The notes below the pieces were generated by a model that was not told the DNA's origin, ran no database searches, and saw only the letters and a list, made by a program, of their open reading frames with translations. A stretch of DNA of 6,958 nucleotides from Deltaproteobacteria bacterium (GTDB taxonomy: Bacteria; Myxococcota_A; JAADFL01): assembly GCA_013152945.1 (NCBI GenBank), contig JAADFL010000060.1, positions 1 to 6,958 on the forward strand, given 5' to 3'. Within the stretch, counting starts at the first letter, position 1. Each line of letters starts with the position of its first letter. Both the position numbers and the translations under genes were made by a program. Of this stretch, positions 1-6,168 are shown piece after piece.

Positions 1-91
1 CCACCTCCACTAACAAGCCATAGGCAGCCGAATGTTTTCCAAGCAATAATCTAATAGCTCAAATACCATGTTACTGCAACTCGAATTCAAA

Positions 92-128
92 GAGGGTGAG
101 GTGAACATGCTTTACTGATTTTACCCTC
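92..128 (+). promoter_or_regulatory. Possible leader hairpin
   Basis: GAGGGT at 92-97 is the exact reverse complement of ACCCTC at 123-128. Between them a second stem, GTGAA (101-105) against TTTAC (111-115, one G-U pair), closes a five-base loop. The structure would sequester the GAGGTGA ribosome-binding motif at 98-104. It could be a 5' leader element of the phosphoesterase gene or the terminator of a gene to the left. No clean U tract follows, so a terminator is not favoured. The call rests only on complementarity. Confidence 0.25.
107..118 (+). other. Three-codon mini-ORF with strong ribosome binding site
   Basis: GAGGTGA (98-104) lies just upstream of an ATG at 107, a better initiation signal than that of the ATG at 158. 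The reading is M-L-Y and then TGA at 116-118. It is in the same frame as the 158-493 reading, and no further stop lies between 119 and 158. It may be a leader peptide that helps ribosomes reach the next start. It may instead be the ancestral start of the gene, now cut off by a nonsense codon. Nothing in the window decides between these. Confidence 0.25.
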
Positions 129-157
129 ATATTGCGATTTTATTAGATAGGTTTATC

Positions 158-493
158 ATGATATGGATGTTTTTTCTCAAGCACAAATTTCCGGGTATCT
201 TTATGTTGGTCGCTGTTGCATTGCAACAAGGAACAGGCAAATGCGGTGAGGTGAATCAATGGATCCAGGTTGTCGAGATACGAGACCCGTATTCTGGTGT
301 CAAGGGGTTGACCGCGTTTCTCGAAGAGCGAGGTATTCCGTACTTGGATGTTTTGAAAAAGAAAAAATGGAACCCAGGAGGTTGCAAGGTTCTTTGGATA
401 GGCTCTTTCGCAACAGCTTCAAGCCAGAAAGTGGCTCGATTCGAACTCGGGCACAATCAAGCGATTCATCCTGCACGGGGGCGTGGTTGTTGA
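158..493 (+). CDS. N-terminal fragment of ThuA/GATase-like metallophosphoesterase (frameshifted)
   Basis: This 111-residue reading probably holds the missing N-terminus of the large gene that follows. Residues 1-25 have a basic start (KHK) and a hydrophobic stretch (FPGIFMLVAVAL), which fits a signal peptide or membrane anchor. No proper lipobox precedes the cysteine at 29. Residues 35-82 read like an alpha/beta domain: IQVVEIRDPYSG, a helix with LTAFLEERGIPYLD, and the strand KVLWIG. From about residue 83 the sequence stops looking like protein, while the frame used by the 483-3047 gene becomes sensible (LSQQLQARKWLD, then KRFILHGGVVVELAQ). The start ATG has only a weak upstream AGG, and M4 (167) is an alternative. 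It overlaps the next reading by 11 bases. It is less likely to be an independent small gene. Confidence 0.5.
   Translation: MIWMFFLKHKFPGIFMLVAVALQQGTGKCGEVNQWIQVVEIRDPYSGVKGLTAFLEERGIPYLDVLKKKKWNPGGCKVLWIGSFATASSQKVARFELGHNQAIHPARGRGC
401..420 (+). other. Probable frameshift position joining the two halves of the gene
   Basis: The frame of 158-493 must change to the frame of 483-3047. The second frame has a TAG at 399-401, so the switch has to come after that. The first frame loses protein character from about 405 and ends at 493. Reading the downstream frame back from 483 gives a continuous, plausible segment from 402 (LSQQLQARKWLD, then TIKRFILHGGVVVEL). The change equals one surplus base, or two missing ones. 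Dropping one T of the TTT at 406-408, or one G of the GG at 401-402, restores a single frame. It may be a sequencing error, a real mutation or a +1 translational shift. The short T run offers no recognisable programmed signal. Confidence 0.55.
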
Positions 494-3047
494 ACTGGCT
501 CAGGCAGACCAGGACGAGGTGGCCCCTTCATGGCTCCCTGATGGAATCCAGGTGCTCAGGGGAGACAAGGATGCCGACAGGCTGCGTCTTTTACAAAGCC
601 GTTCAGCCGGAATGAAGTCATTGCTTTTCTTTACCGGGACCGGCCTAAATTCCCTGAATGTGCGTTACGTGCCCTTTGAATCTTCGAGGGCCTTTGGACC
701 CGGAATTGACTTGTTTAAAAAAACGAGAGGCGTCAGGTTGCTTGCACAAGACATGGATGGCTGGCCGGCAATAGTAGCTGCTTCGGCAGGCAAAGGCAGA
801 CTGATGCTGGCCCAGGTGAGTCCGGACAAGGTGTATGAAATTCCTGAAAACAGGAAATCCTTTGCCGCCGCAACAAGCCTTCTTAACCGGCTGTTGGCCT
901 GGAGTCTTGGCCCGGGCGTTGAGATCGGTAATTCGCCTGATTTCGATATGACTGGAAAAGTGCGCGTATCTGGCATGGTCTTTGTGGACAGGAATCGAGA
1001 TAACATCAGAAATTCCGGCGAAGAGCCGGCCCGCGGAGTGACGGTAGGATTCGGTTTTTCAAGGACGGTTACGGATCGCAGGGGAAGATTTACTTTTTAT
1101 TTGGAAAAGCATCACACTGTCGCCTTGCACGTTTTATCATCTGGCAAGCTCGAGTCTTCGGGCTCGTTTCTGGTGTCGGGATGGGATATTCCAAGCAAGG
1201 TAATAGAGCTTCCTTATTGGCCGCCCGTTTTTAAAAAGAACCGGAAATTTACGTTTGTATTGATATCGGATTCCCACATTATCGACAAGTCACGGGAACC
1301 GCTTGCAACACAAGTCAAGGATCTAAAACATGCCTTTCATCGCATCAAGAGCCTTGGCGCCGACTTCTGCGTAGTTCTTGGAGATGCCACATCCACTGCG
1401 GCGCAAAGCGAGTTCAAGGCCTTGAGGACTTCCATGGCTGAAGCCGGAATGCCCGTGATCATATTGCCGGGCAACCATGACATGACAATGGGTCCGGACT
1501 CATCCGACAGGTACCGGGATGACATAGGTCCCATGGTGAGTTCGTACCAAGTAGGGCGCATCAAGCTGCTTCTCGGATACGATTTTTTCAGGGACAAGAG
1601 ACAAAATAAATGGCTCCTTGAAGAATTGCGTGACATGTGTCCGAAATGCAGAGCCATTATAATGCAACATTTTCCTCCACCGTATGGCTTTGACAAGATT
1701 CTTGCCGGGTTCGATGTCTCTGCATTGTTTCATGGGCACATACATGTGGCTGCCCAAAGAAAGGCAGGCAAAATCAACGTGATTTCCGTGCCACCTGCTC
1801 TCTTCGGCGGACTGGACAGGAGCCCGGCAGGATACAGCGTTGTGCAAGTCGATAAAAACGGCGGCATCTCTATAGCTCTTCGGGTCTGGCAAGACTTTGG
1901 TCGGAATACGAAACAACAAGGAAGGGACGAGAACCTGTTTACGGGAAATCCCATATGGACCAGGCAGGTACATGGTTTCCATATCAGGGCTGGAATTACA
2001 CAAGAGGACAACATGCTCTTTATACCGTTGTCCCCGAACGACTGGTCTGTTGACAAAGGTGGAATTGCGGCACTGAATGTCTCGACCGGCAGGGAGATAT
2101 GGTCGAACCAATCCCTGACGCCGATATTGGCGGCTCCCCTGGTCCGGGCAGGCAGGGTTTTCGCCCAGGGGCGGGACATGACGCTGTACGAGATTGATGA
2201 AAATAGCGGTCGAAAGTTATACGAAATGGGCAAGGCCGGCACATTATCCGAGAAAAACTTGCTATCCTTCCTTTCCGCACCTGTTGCTCTGTCAACTTAC
2301 AACGGCATAGCAAGGCTGTCGCCAAAGGCGCCTGCATCATGGACACTGTCAGGCAGGTTGTTGTGGAGAATAAAAAAAACGGAGGGACTCCTCATGCCTT
2401 CATATACAGGGGGAGCAAATGGACCGGCCGGGACCTTGTTCATGTCGAACAGAAAATATGGCTTGATAGCGCTGGATGAACGAGACGGACACATGTTGTG
2501 GAAAGTCAAGAGGCCCTTTTCATCTGCCGGGCCCCCTGCGTACTCCGGCGGGGTCGTGGTCGTTTGTTCCATGTCAAAGGTGAAGGCCTTTGATTCCCGG
2601 ACCGGAGAAGAGCTATGGAATTCCAAATTACCATTTGCATTCAATACAGCGCCGCCTCTCGTCATAGGAGATATCGTGCTTGTCCAAAACGGGACTGGGA
2701 CCCTGCTCGCTTTCAGGAAAAGTGATGGCGTCGAGGTGTGGAAACACTCATCGGGAATCGCAAAATACAGGATTGGACCGTACAGGAGAGAAAGCCCTTC
2801 CTCCGGGGCCGGCCCGACAGTAATTGGAAAAATAGTAATCGAGTCCGGTGATGACGGAATGGTCTACTTGTTGTCACTTGATCATGGAGATCTGTTGGGC
2901 AAAGTAGACCTGGGATCACCGGTCGCAGGCACCTCGGCGGATTCCGCCGGCTATATTGCCGCAACCATGGAAGGCATGGTGTACAGGTTCGAATGGCCGG
3001 AAAAATCGCATAAAATATTATTTCCCGGGAAACCCCTCGCAAAGTAA
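483..3047 (+). CDS. Calcineurin-like metallophosphoesterase with PQQ-like beta-propeller
   Basis: The 854-residue product has four modules. Residues 1-145 resemble the C-terminal half of a ThuA/GATase-like fold (GWPAIVAASAGKGRLMLAQ, 93-111). Residues 158-245 form an SdrD_B-like beta domain with the Asp/Asn-rich turn FVDRNRDNIRNSGEEP (167-182) and TDRRGRFTF. Residues 255-470 are a metallophosphoesterase with every metal-site motif: D263-x-H265, G300-D301, GNHD (330-333), H396 and HGHIH (417-421). Residues 490-838 are a PQQ-like propeller, with blade-ending motifs such as AALNVSTGREIW, ALDERDGHMLW and AFDSRTGEELW. The enzyme should hydrolyse a phosphoester with two bound metals; its substrate cannot be told. 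The GTG at 483 is merely the first start codon after an in-frame stop. No good ribosome binding site precedes it and the domain is cut there, so the natural protein probably begins at 158. A CPKC pair (386-389) lies between metal motifs. Base composition (near 48-50% G+C in sampled lines) is lower than in the operon downstream. Confidence 0.85.
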   Translation: MVVELAQADQDEVAPSWLPDGIQVLRGDKDADRLRLLQSRSAGMKSLLFFTGTGLNSLNVRYVPFESSRAFGPGIDLFKKTRGVRLLAQDMDGWPAIVAASAGKGRLMLAQVSPDKVYEIPENRKSFAAATSLLNRLLAWSLGPGVEIGNSPDFDMTGKVRVSGMVFVDRNRDNIRNSGEEPARGVTVGFGFSRTVTDRRGRFTFYLEKHHTVALHVLSSGKLESSGSFLVSGWDIPSKVIELPYWPPVFKKNRKFTFVLISDSHIIDKSREPLATQVKDLKHAFHRIKSLGADFCVVLGDATSTAAQSEFKALRTSMAEAGMPVIILPGNHDMTMGPDSSDRYRDDIGPMVSSYQVGRIKLLLGYDFFRDKRQNKWLLEELRDMCPKCRAIIMQHFPPPYGFDKILAGFDVSALFHGHIHVAAQRKAGKINVISVPPALFGGLDRSPAGYSVVQVDKNGGISIALRVWQDFGRNTKQQGRDENLFTGNPIWTRQVHGFHIRAGITQEDNMLFIPLSPNDWSVDKGGIAALNVSTGREIWSNQSLTPILAAPLVRAGRVFAQGRDMTLYEIDENSGRKLYEMGKAGTLSEKNLLSFLSAPVALSTYNGIARLSPKAPASWTLSGRLLWRIKKTEGLLMPSYTGGANGPAGTLFMSNRKYGLIALDERDGHMLWKVKRPFSSAGPPAYSGGVVVVCSMSKVKAFDSRTGEELWNSKLPFAFNTAPPLVIGDIVLVQNGTGTLLAFRKSDGVEVWKHSSGIAKYRIGPYRRESPSSGAGPTVIGKIVIESGDDGMVYLLSLDHGDLLGKVDLGSPVAGTSADSAGYIAATMEGMVYRFEWPEKSHKILFPGKPLAK

Positions 3048-3108
3048 GTTGTAAGCAGGTGCAGCCCAGCATTGACAGCCGGGCCCGCCAGGTGTATCTT
3101 TTCGAACA
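3048..3108 (+). promoter_or_regulatory. Intergenic control region of the tetR operon
   Basis: This 61-base gap separates the phosphoesterase stop from the tetR start. It carries the promoter and the left part of the operator-like repeats described separately. The G+C-rich GCCGGGCCCGCC lies within the promoter spacer. No intrinsic terminator (stem plus U run) is visible for the upstream gene, so some read-through from it into the operon is possible. Confidence 0.6.
3072..3100 (+). promoter_or_regulatory. Sigma-70-type promoter of the tetR-MMPL-LolA-like operon
   Basis: A perfect consensus -35 box TTGACA (3072-3077) is followed by an ideal 17-base spacer and TATCTT (3095-3100). That -10 box matches the consensus at four of six positions, including the key T-A and the final T. 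The predicted transcription start, about seven bases further on, falls at 3107-3109, directly on the tetR ATG. The downstream end of the -10 box overlaps an inverted repeat, as expected for a promoter shut off by its own TetR-type product. This is a sequence match only; no expression data were available. Confidence 0.6.
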
Positions 3109-3120
3109 ATGGGTCGAAAA
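3099..3120. promoter_or_regulatory. Putative TetR operator (inverted repeat)
   Basis: The arms TTTTCGA (3099-3105) and TCGAAAA (3114-3120) are perfect 7-base inverted complements separated by eight bases. The 22-base total is in the usual range for TetR-family operators. It covers the last two bases of the -10 box, the predicted transcription start and the tetR ATG, so binding would block RNA polymerase. A third copy of the right arm, TCGAAAA, occurs at 3133-3139. Assignment to the adjacent repressor is inferred from position and symmetry. Confidence 0.5.
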
Positions 3121-3140
3121 ACGAACGATGAGTCGAAAAA
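3103..3140 (+). repeat. 19-bp tandem direct repeat over the tetR start codon
   Basis: CGAACAATGGGTCGAAAAA (3103-3121) is followed immediately by CGAACGATGAGTCGAAAAA (3122-3140). The copies match at 17 of 19 positions. Each contains an ATG and a TCGAAAA half-site. Because 19 is not a multiple of three, the second ATG (3128) is out of frame with tetR; only the first opens the repressor. The repeat may be a recent slippage duplication that doubled an operator half-site, or it may be selected as a multi-site operator. Confidence 0.75.
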
Positions 3141-3747
3141 TTGGTCCTCCAGGAGGCGTAAGCGTGAACGTGAGAGGAGGCGCAGGGAGATCCTCGAGGC
3201 AGGCGCGAAAGTCTTCGGCAGGCTCGGGTACTCTGCCGCAACCATGGAACTCATTGCGCGGGAAGCCGAGCTGGGCAAGGCCAGCATGTATTATTACTTC
3301 AAGGGCAAGGAGGACCTGTACGTAGCCATACTAGAGCAGGGACTCAAAGACCTGAAGAAGCAGTTCGAGGATTCCGGGCCATTGGACGCAGGCAATCCGG
3401 CCGACAGGTTGGAAGCCATGCTGAAGGGGGCATTGGACTACTTCAGGAAGCACAGGCGGGAGCTTTCGCTGTTCTTGTCGCTGATAGCGTCGCAGGGCCG
3501 CGGGATGGGCGCTGATACTCTACGCAGGATCAGTAAGCAGTTCATGGAGGCGCATCAACCCTTTAGGAAGGTGCTTTACGACCTGGACGAGCTGGCTTCA
3601 ACCGGTGGGAGTATCTCCGACCTGGTGACTACCTTCATGCTCGGCATGGGTCTGAAGGTGGCGTACCGAACCGGGCGAAAGCACGGGGGAGGCCTGGAGG
3701 AGCAGATAGGACGGTTCGTCTCCATGCTCTCGAGGTGGATGTCCTGA
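3109..3747 (+). CDS. TetR/AcrR family transcriptional regulator
   Basis: This 212-residue protein has the normal TetR length. The N-terminal DNA-binding domain spans about residues 25-72: EILEAGAKVFGRLGYSAATM, then ELIAREAELGKASMYYYFKG with the family's typical recognition-helix and YYYF-K signature, and KEDLYVAI. The rest is a helical ligand-binding and dimerisation domain with no close match I recognise, so the inducer is unknown. A strikingly basic arm, SSRRRKRERERRRRE (13-27), precedes the first helix and could add minor-groove contacts. The ATG at 3109 is the only start codon between the upstream in-frame stop (3073-3075) and the HTH. It has no properly spaced ribosome binding site and sits at the predicted transcription start, so translation may be leaderless. 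It lies 27 bases before the transporter gene and probably represses its own operon. Confidence 0.93.
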   Translation: MGRKTNDESKNWSSRRRKRERERRRREILEAGAKVFGRLGYSAATMELIAREAELGKASMYYYFKGKEDLYVAILEQGLKDLKKQFEDSGPLDAGNPADRLEAMLKGALDYFRKHRRELSLFLSLIASQGRGMGADTLRRISKQFMEAHQPFRKVLYDLDELASTGGSISDLVTTFMLGMGLKVAYRTGRKHGGGLEEQIGRFVSMLSRWMS

Positions 3748-3762
3748 AGCGCGCGAGCGATT

Positions 3763-3766
3763 GGAG
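3763..3766 (+). promoter_or_regulatory. Ribosome binding site of the MMPL gene
   Basis: GGAG lies eight bases before the ATG at 3775, within the 27-base gap after the tetR stop. No separate promoter or terminator is apparent in this gap, which supports co-transcription with tetR. Confidence 0.6.
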
Positions 3767-3774
3767 TTAGGCGC

Positions 3775-6168
3775 ATGGGCGAGAGGTTGATAGCCGCTAC
3801 AATCGATAGACCCAAGAAAGTACTGTTTCTCCTGGTTTTAGCCACTATCGCCATGACCGCCGGTATGTCCAGGTTGACCGCTGACACGGACGTGACCCAC
3901 GACCTGCCGAAGAAGCTGCCGGCCAGGGCCATGTACGAGCGCATCTCCGAGATGTTTCCGGCCAAGGAGGTGATCGTAGTCGGTATCGAGTCGGACCGCT
4001 TGTTCACGGTGGACGGAGTGGCAGCCCTGGACAGGCTCACAAAGAGGATCGAGAGGCTCAAGGGCGTGTACGGGGTGATGAGCCCGACCAATGCAAGGAT
4101 CATCCGGGCTGACGAGGACGGCCTGGATATTCGCGAGGCTGCAGACCCGCATCCAAAAAACCGGGCCGATCTCGAAAAGTACATGGGCATGTTGGCCTCG
4201 CAACCCCAGCTCGAGGACCTGCTGGTGAGCCGGGACCGCAAGGCGGCGGGCATGCTCGTGTTCATCAAGGCCGGCGTAAGGGACTCGGACGTGGCTGGCG
4301 AGATCATAGCCTTGGCCGATGACCAAAGCAGGAACGAGGGCTTCGCGCTGTACGTCACGGGTCGGGCCGCCGCCACGTACTGGTCGAGGCTCCTCATGGG
4401 AAGAGACATGAGCGTCCTCTCCGGCGCGGCCCTGGTAGTGGTCATCGCCCTCCTCGGCTTGAGTTTCCGGAGCTTCAGGGGCGTGCTCCTGCCGCTCGCG
4501 GTCGTTGTGGCCAGCGTGCTGTGGACACTGGGCCTGATGGGATACCTTGGAATACCCATCACCCACAGCACCGAGATACTGCCCATATTGTTAATCGCTA
4601 TAGGGGTAGCCGACGGCGTGCACCTCATGAAGGGGTATTACTACAGGTCGGCGAGGTCCACCGACAAGCGCGCGATCGTGCGCGATACCTTCCTGGACCT
4701 TGCAAGGCCGGTGGTGCTCACGTCGGTGACGACCGCCGTCGGTTTCATGGCACTGAACACCTCTGGAATCGAGTCCATCATGATCCTGGGTCTTATGACC
4801 TCCTTCGGTGTGATGGTGGCGCTCGGTTTCACCTTGACCATGATTCCCTCGGTTCTGGTCTTGCTCGAGCTGCCCTCGCCTTCCTCGGAGAAGGGACGGG
4901 GCGCCACCTTCTCGGTGCTGGACGGACTGGCCGTGTCGTACGGACATGCGCTGGTGGAGCATCGACGCCTGGTGGCCGGTTTCATAGGGGTCGTTGTGGC
5001 GGCTGCAGTGGTGGGCTCCTCCATGGTCGTGGCCGAGATGAGCAACCTGTCGAACTTCCCCAAGGACCACCCGTTGCGGGTGGCGACCGAGAAGGTCAAC
5101 TCGTGGTTCGGCGGCATGACAAACCTGGTCGTGGTAGTGGAGACCGGAAAGAAGGACGGGATAAAGGACCCGGACGTGCTGGCCAAGATGGACAAGCTCG
5201 AGTCCTTCCTGAAGTCGAACCCCCACGTAGGCTCTGTGCAGTCCCTGGTGCCTCTTATCAAGCAGATGAACAAGGCCCTGCACGGCGGCAGGGCCGAGGA
5301 ATACAGGCTGCCGAAGAAAGTGGAAAAGGAGAAGGGGACTGACGTGGTTTTGGAAGAGGGCGTGGAGAAGGAGAAGGAAGTGACCTTCGAGGTCCCGGGC
5401 CGCGAGCTGGTTGCGCAGTACCTGGCGCTGTACGAGATGGGCGGCAAGCCTGGAGGCCTCGCCAACATGGTGGACTTCGACTTCTCCGCAGCCAAGATAA
5501 ACGTGTTGCTGGACACGGACAAGGCTACCGAGATCGGTAGGCTGAGCGAGTCGGTAAGGAGCTTCATCAAGGAGAACTTCGGCGGATTGAAGGCCGAGCT
5601 CACCGGGATGGCCGAGCTGATAAGGGCGGTCAACGACATGGTGATAGAAGGCCAGAGCATGTCCATAGCAACCTCATTGCTACTGGTCCTTGTCCTGACG
5701 GCTTTCATGTTCAGGTCGTTCTATCTCGGCGTGTTCTCGACCCTGCCCCTGTTCTTCAGCCTCTTCCTGAACTTCGGTGTAATGGGGCTGACCGGTATCG
5801 CCCTGAACGTCATGACCATGGCAACGAGCTCCGTGGCTGTGGGAGTAGGCATAGACTATGCAATACACTACGTGCACAGGTACTTGGACGAGCGGCGGCA
5901 CGGCGTTCCATGGGAGGAGTCCGTGGTGGAGTCCATGAGGAAGAGCGGCGTTGCGATAGTACTTAACGCGGTAACGGTGGCGGCAGGGTTCTCGGCCTTG
6001 GTGTTCAGCCAGTTCAAGGGAGTGGCCCAGATGGGTTTCCTGATTGCCCTGACCATGCTCACGAGCTCGTTTGCGGCGTTGACCGTGCTTCCCGTGTTGT
6101 TCGTGTACCTCAAGCCAAGGTGCCTATCCGGGGGCGCGGGGGCGCCAGCCAAGGAGGTGGAACGATGA
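3775..6168 (+). CDS. MMPL/RND-superfamily transporter (inner-membrane permease)
   Basis: The 797-residue product has the duplicated RND layout. There is one TM helix near 14-32, a periplasmic domain of about 180 residues (33-213), and a block of TM helices in 214-365. TM7 (398-419) is followed by a second periplasmic domain (420-625), then a last TM block (627-779). The two central helices carry paired charged signatures, IAIGVADGVHLMKGYY (275-290, D280) and VAVGVGIDYAIHYVHRY (687-703, D694), typical of proton-coupled MMPL/HpnN-like exporters. At about 800 residues it fits the MMPL class rather than the AcrB class of about 1,030. A highly charged segment (514-538, rich in K and E) interrupts the second periplasmic domain. 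Such permeases export lipids, hopanoids, polyketides or other hydrophobic compounds; the substrate here is unknown. Its stop overlaps the start of the LolA-like gene, implying translational coupling. The first helix directly follows the chosen start. Confidence 0.92.
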   Translation: MGERLIAATIDRPKKVLFLLVLATIAMTAGMSRLTADTDVTHDLPKKLPARAMYERISEMFPAKEVIVVGIESDRLFTVDGVAALDRLTKRIERLKGVYGVMSPTNARIIRADEDGLDIREAADPHPKNRADLEKYMGMLASQPQLEDLLVSRDRKAAGMLVFIKAGVRDSDVAGEIIALADDQSRNEGFALYVTGRAAATYWSRLLMGRDMSVLSGAALVVVIALLGLSFRSFRGVLLPLAVVVASVLWTLGLMGYLGIPITHSTEILPILLIAIGVADGVHLMKGYYYRSARSTDKRAIVRDTFLDLARPVVLTSVTTAVGFMALNTSGIESIMILGLMTSFGVMVALGFTLTMIPSVLVLLELPSPSSEKGRGATFSVLDGLAVSYGHALVEHRRLVAGFIGVVVAAAVVGSSMVVAEMSNLSNFPKDHPLRVATEKVNSWFGGMTNLVVVVETGKKDGIKDPDVLAKMDKLESFLKSNPHVGSVQSLVPLIKQMNKALHGGRAEEYRLPKKVEKEKGTDVVLEEGVEKEKEVTFEVPGRELVAQYLALYEMGGKPGGLANMVDFDFSAAKINVLLDTDKATEIGRLSESVRSFIKENFGGLKAELTGMAELIRAVNDMVIEGQSMSIATSLLLVLVLTAFMFRSFYLGVFSTLPLFFSLFLNFGVMGLTGIALNVMTMATSSVAVGVGIDYAIHYVHRYLDERRHGVPWEESVVESMRKSGVAIVLNAVTVAAGFSALVFSQFKGVAQMGFLIALTMLTSSFAALTVLPVLFVYLKPRCLSGGAGAPAKEVER
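6152..6158 (+). promoter_or_regulatory. Strong ribosome binding site of the LolA-like gene
   Basis: AGGAGGT, the full anti-16S complement, lies six bases before the ATG at 6165, inside the last codons of the transporter gene. It fixes the start at 6165 over an in-frame ATG at 6120. The upstream choice would add 15 glycine- and arginine-containing residues before an otherwise ordinary signal peptide. Confidence 0.85.

Larger units (their letters stand above)
1..157. other. A+T-rich leader region without a clear gene
   Basis: No convincing coding sequence is visible here. The last 60 bases before the first reading frame are very A+T-rich (about 28% G+C in 121-180), well below the rest of the window. 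The stretch contains a hairpin-capable segment (92-128) and a three-codon mini-ORF with a good ribosome binding site (107-118), both listed separately. A 10-base perfect palindrome, TATCATGATA (154-163), is centred on the ATG at 158. I see no convincing -35/-10 pair, so the promoter of the first gene is either weak, of another sigma type, or outside the window. Confidence 0.5.

Noticed and set aside
112-146. Candidate promoter for the first gene (TTACTG or TTGCGA with TATTAG)
   Set aside because: Boxes match poorly and spacing is wrong. In A+T-rich sequence such matches occur by chance.
356-367. A-rich slippery run (A5-G-A6) as the frameshift site of the split gene
   Set aside because: A shift here into the downstream frame would meet the TAG at 399-401, and the original frame remains protein-like beyond the run (NPGGCKVLWIG). 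The shift must lie after 401.
259-615. Open frame of 118 codons overlapping both halves of the first gene
   Set aside because: Its translation lacks domain character, and it overlaps two readings that together form a sensible protein.
1500-2111. Antisense open frame of 203 codons inside the phosphoesterase gene
   Set aside because: No family resemblance. It lies opposite the catalytic motifs of a well-supported gene.
3078-3090. GCCGGGCCCGCC as a terminator hairpin after the phosphoesterase gene
   Set aside because: The palindromic core is only GGGCCC with no loop, and no U tract directly follows. It fits better as spacer sequence inside the promoter.
3059-3325. Open frame of 88 codons overlapping the tetR start
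   Set aside because: It is in another frame from the clear TetR HTH and reads as Gly/Arg/Ser-rich sequence. Its internal ATG at 3128 arises only from the tandem repeat.
3576-4628. Antisense open frame of 350 codons across the tetR end and MMPL start
   Set aside because: It is rich in Ser/Arg/Pro/Thr with no recognisable domain, as expected opposite a G+C-rich transporter gene. The sense strand has clear family signatures.
4641-5708. Antisense open frame of 355 codons inside the MMPL gene
   Set aside because: It is a low-complexity Ser/Thr-rich shadow of the permease coding sequence, with no ribosome site or domain.
6120-6164. Earlier start (ATG at 6120) for the LolA-like gene
   Set aside because: The ATG at 6165 has a full AGGAGGT at correct spacing and starts a standard signal peptide. 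The extension would place 15 extra residues before it.
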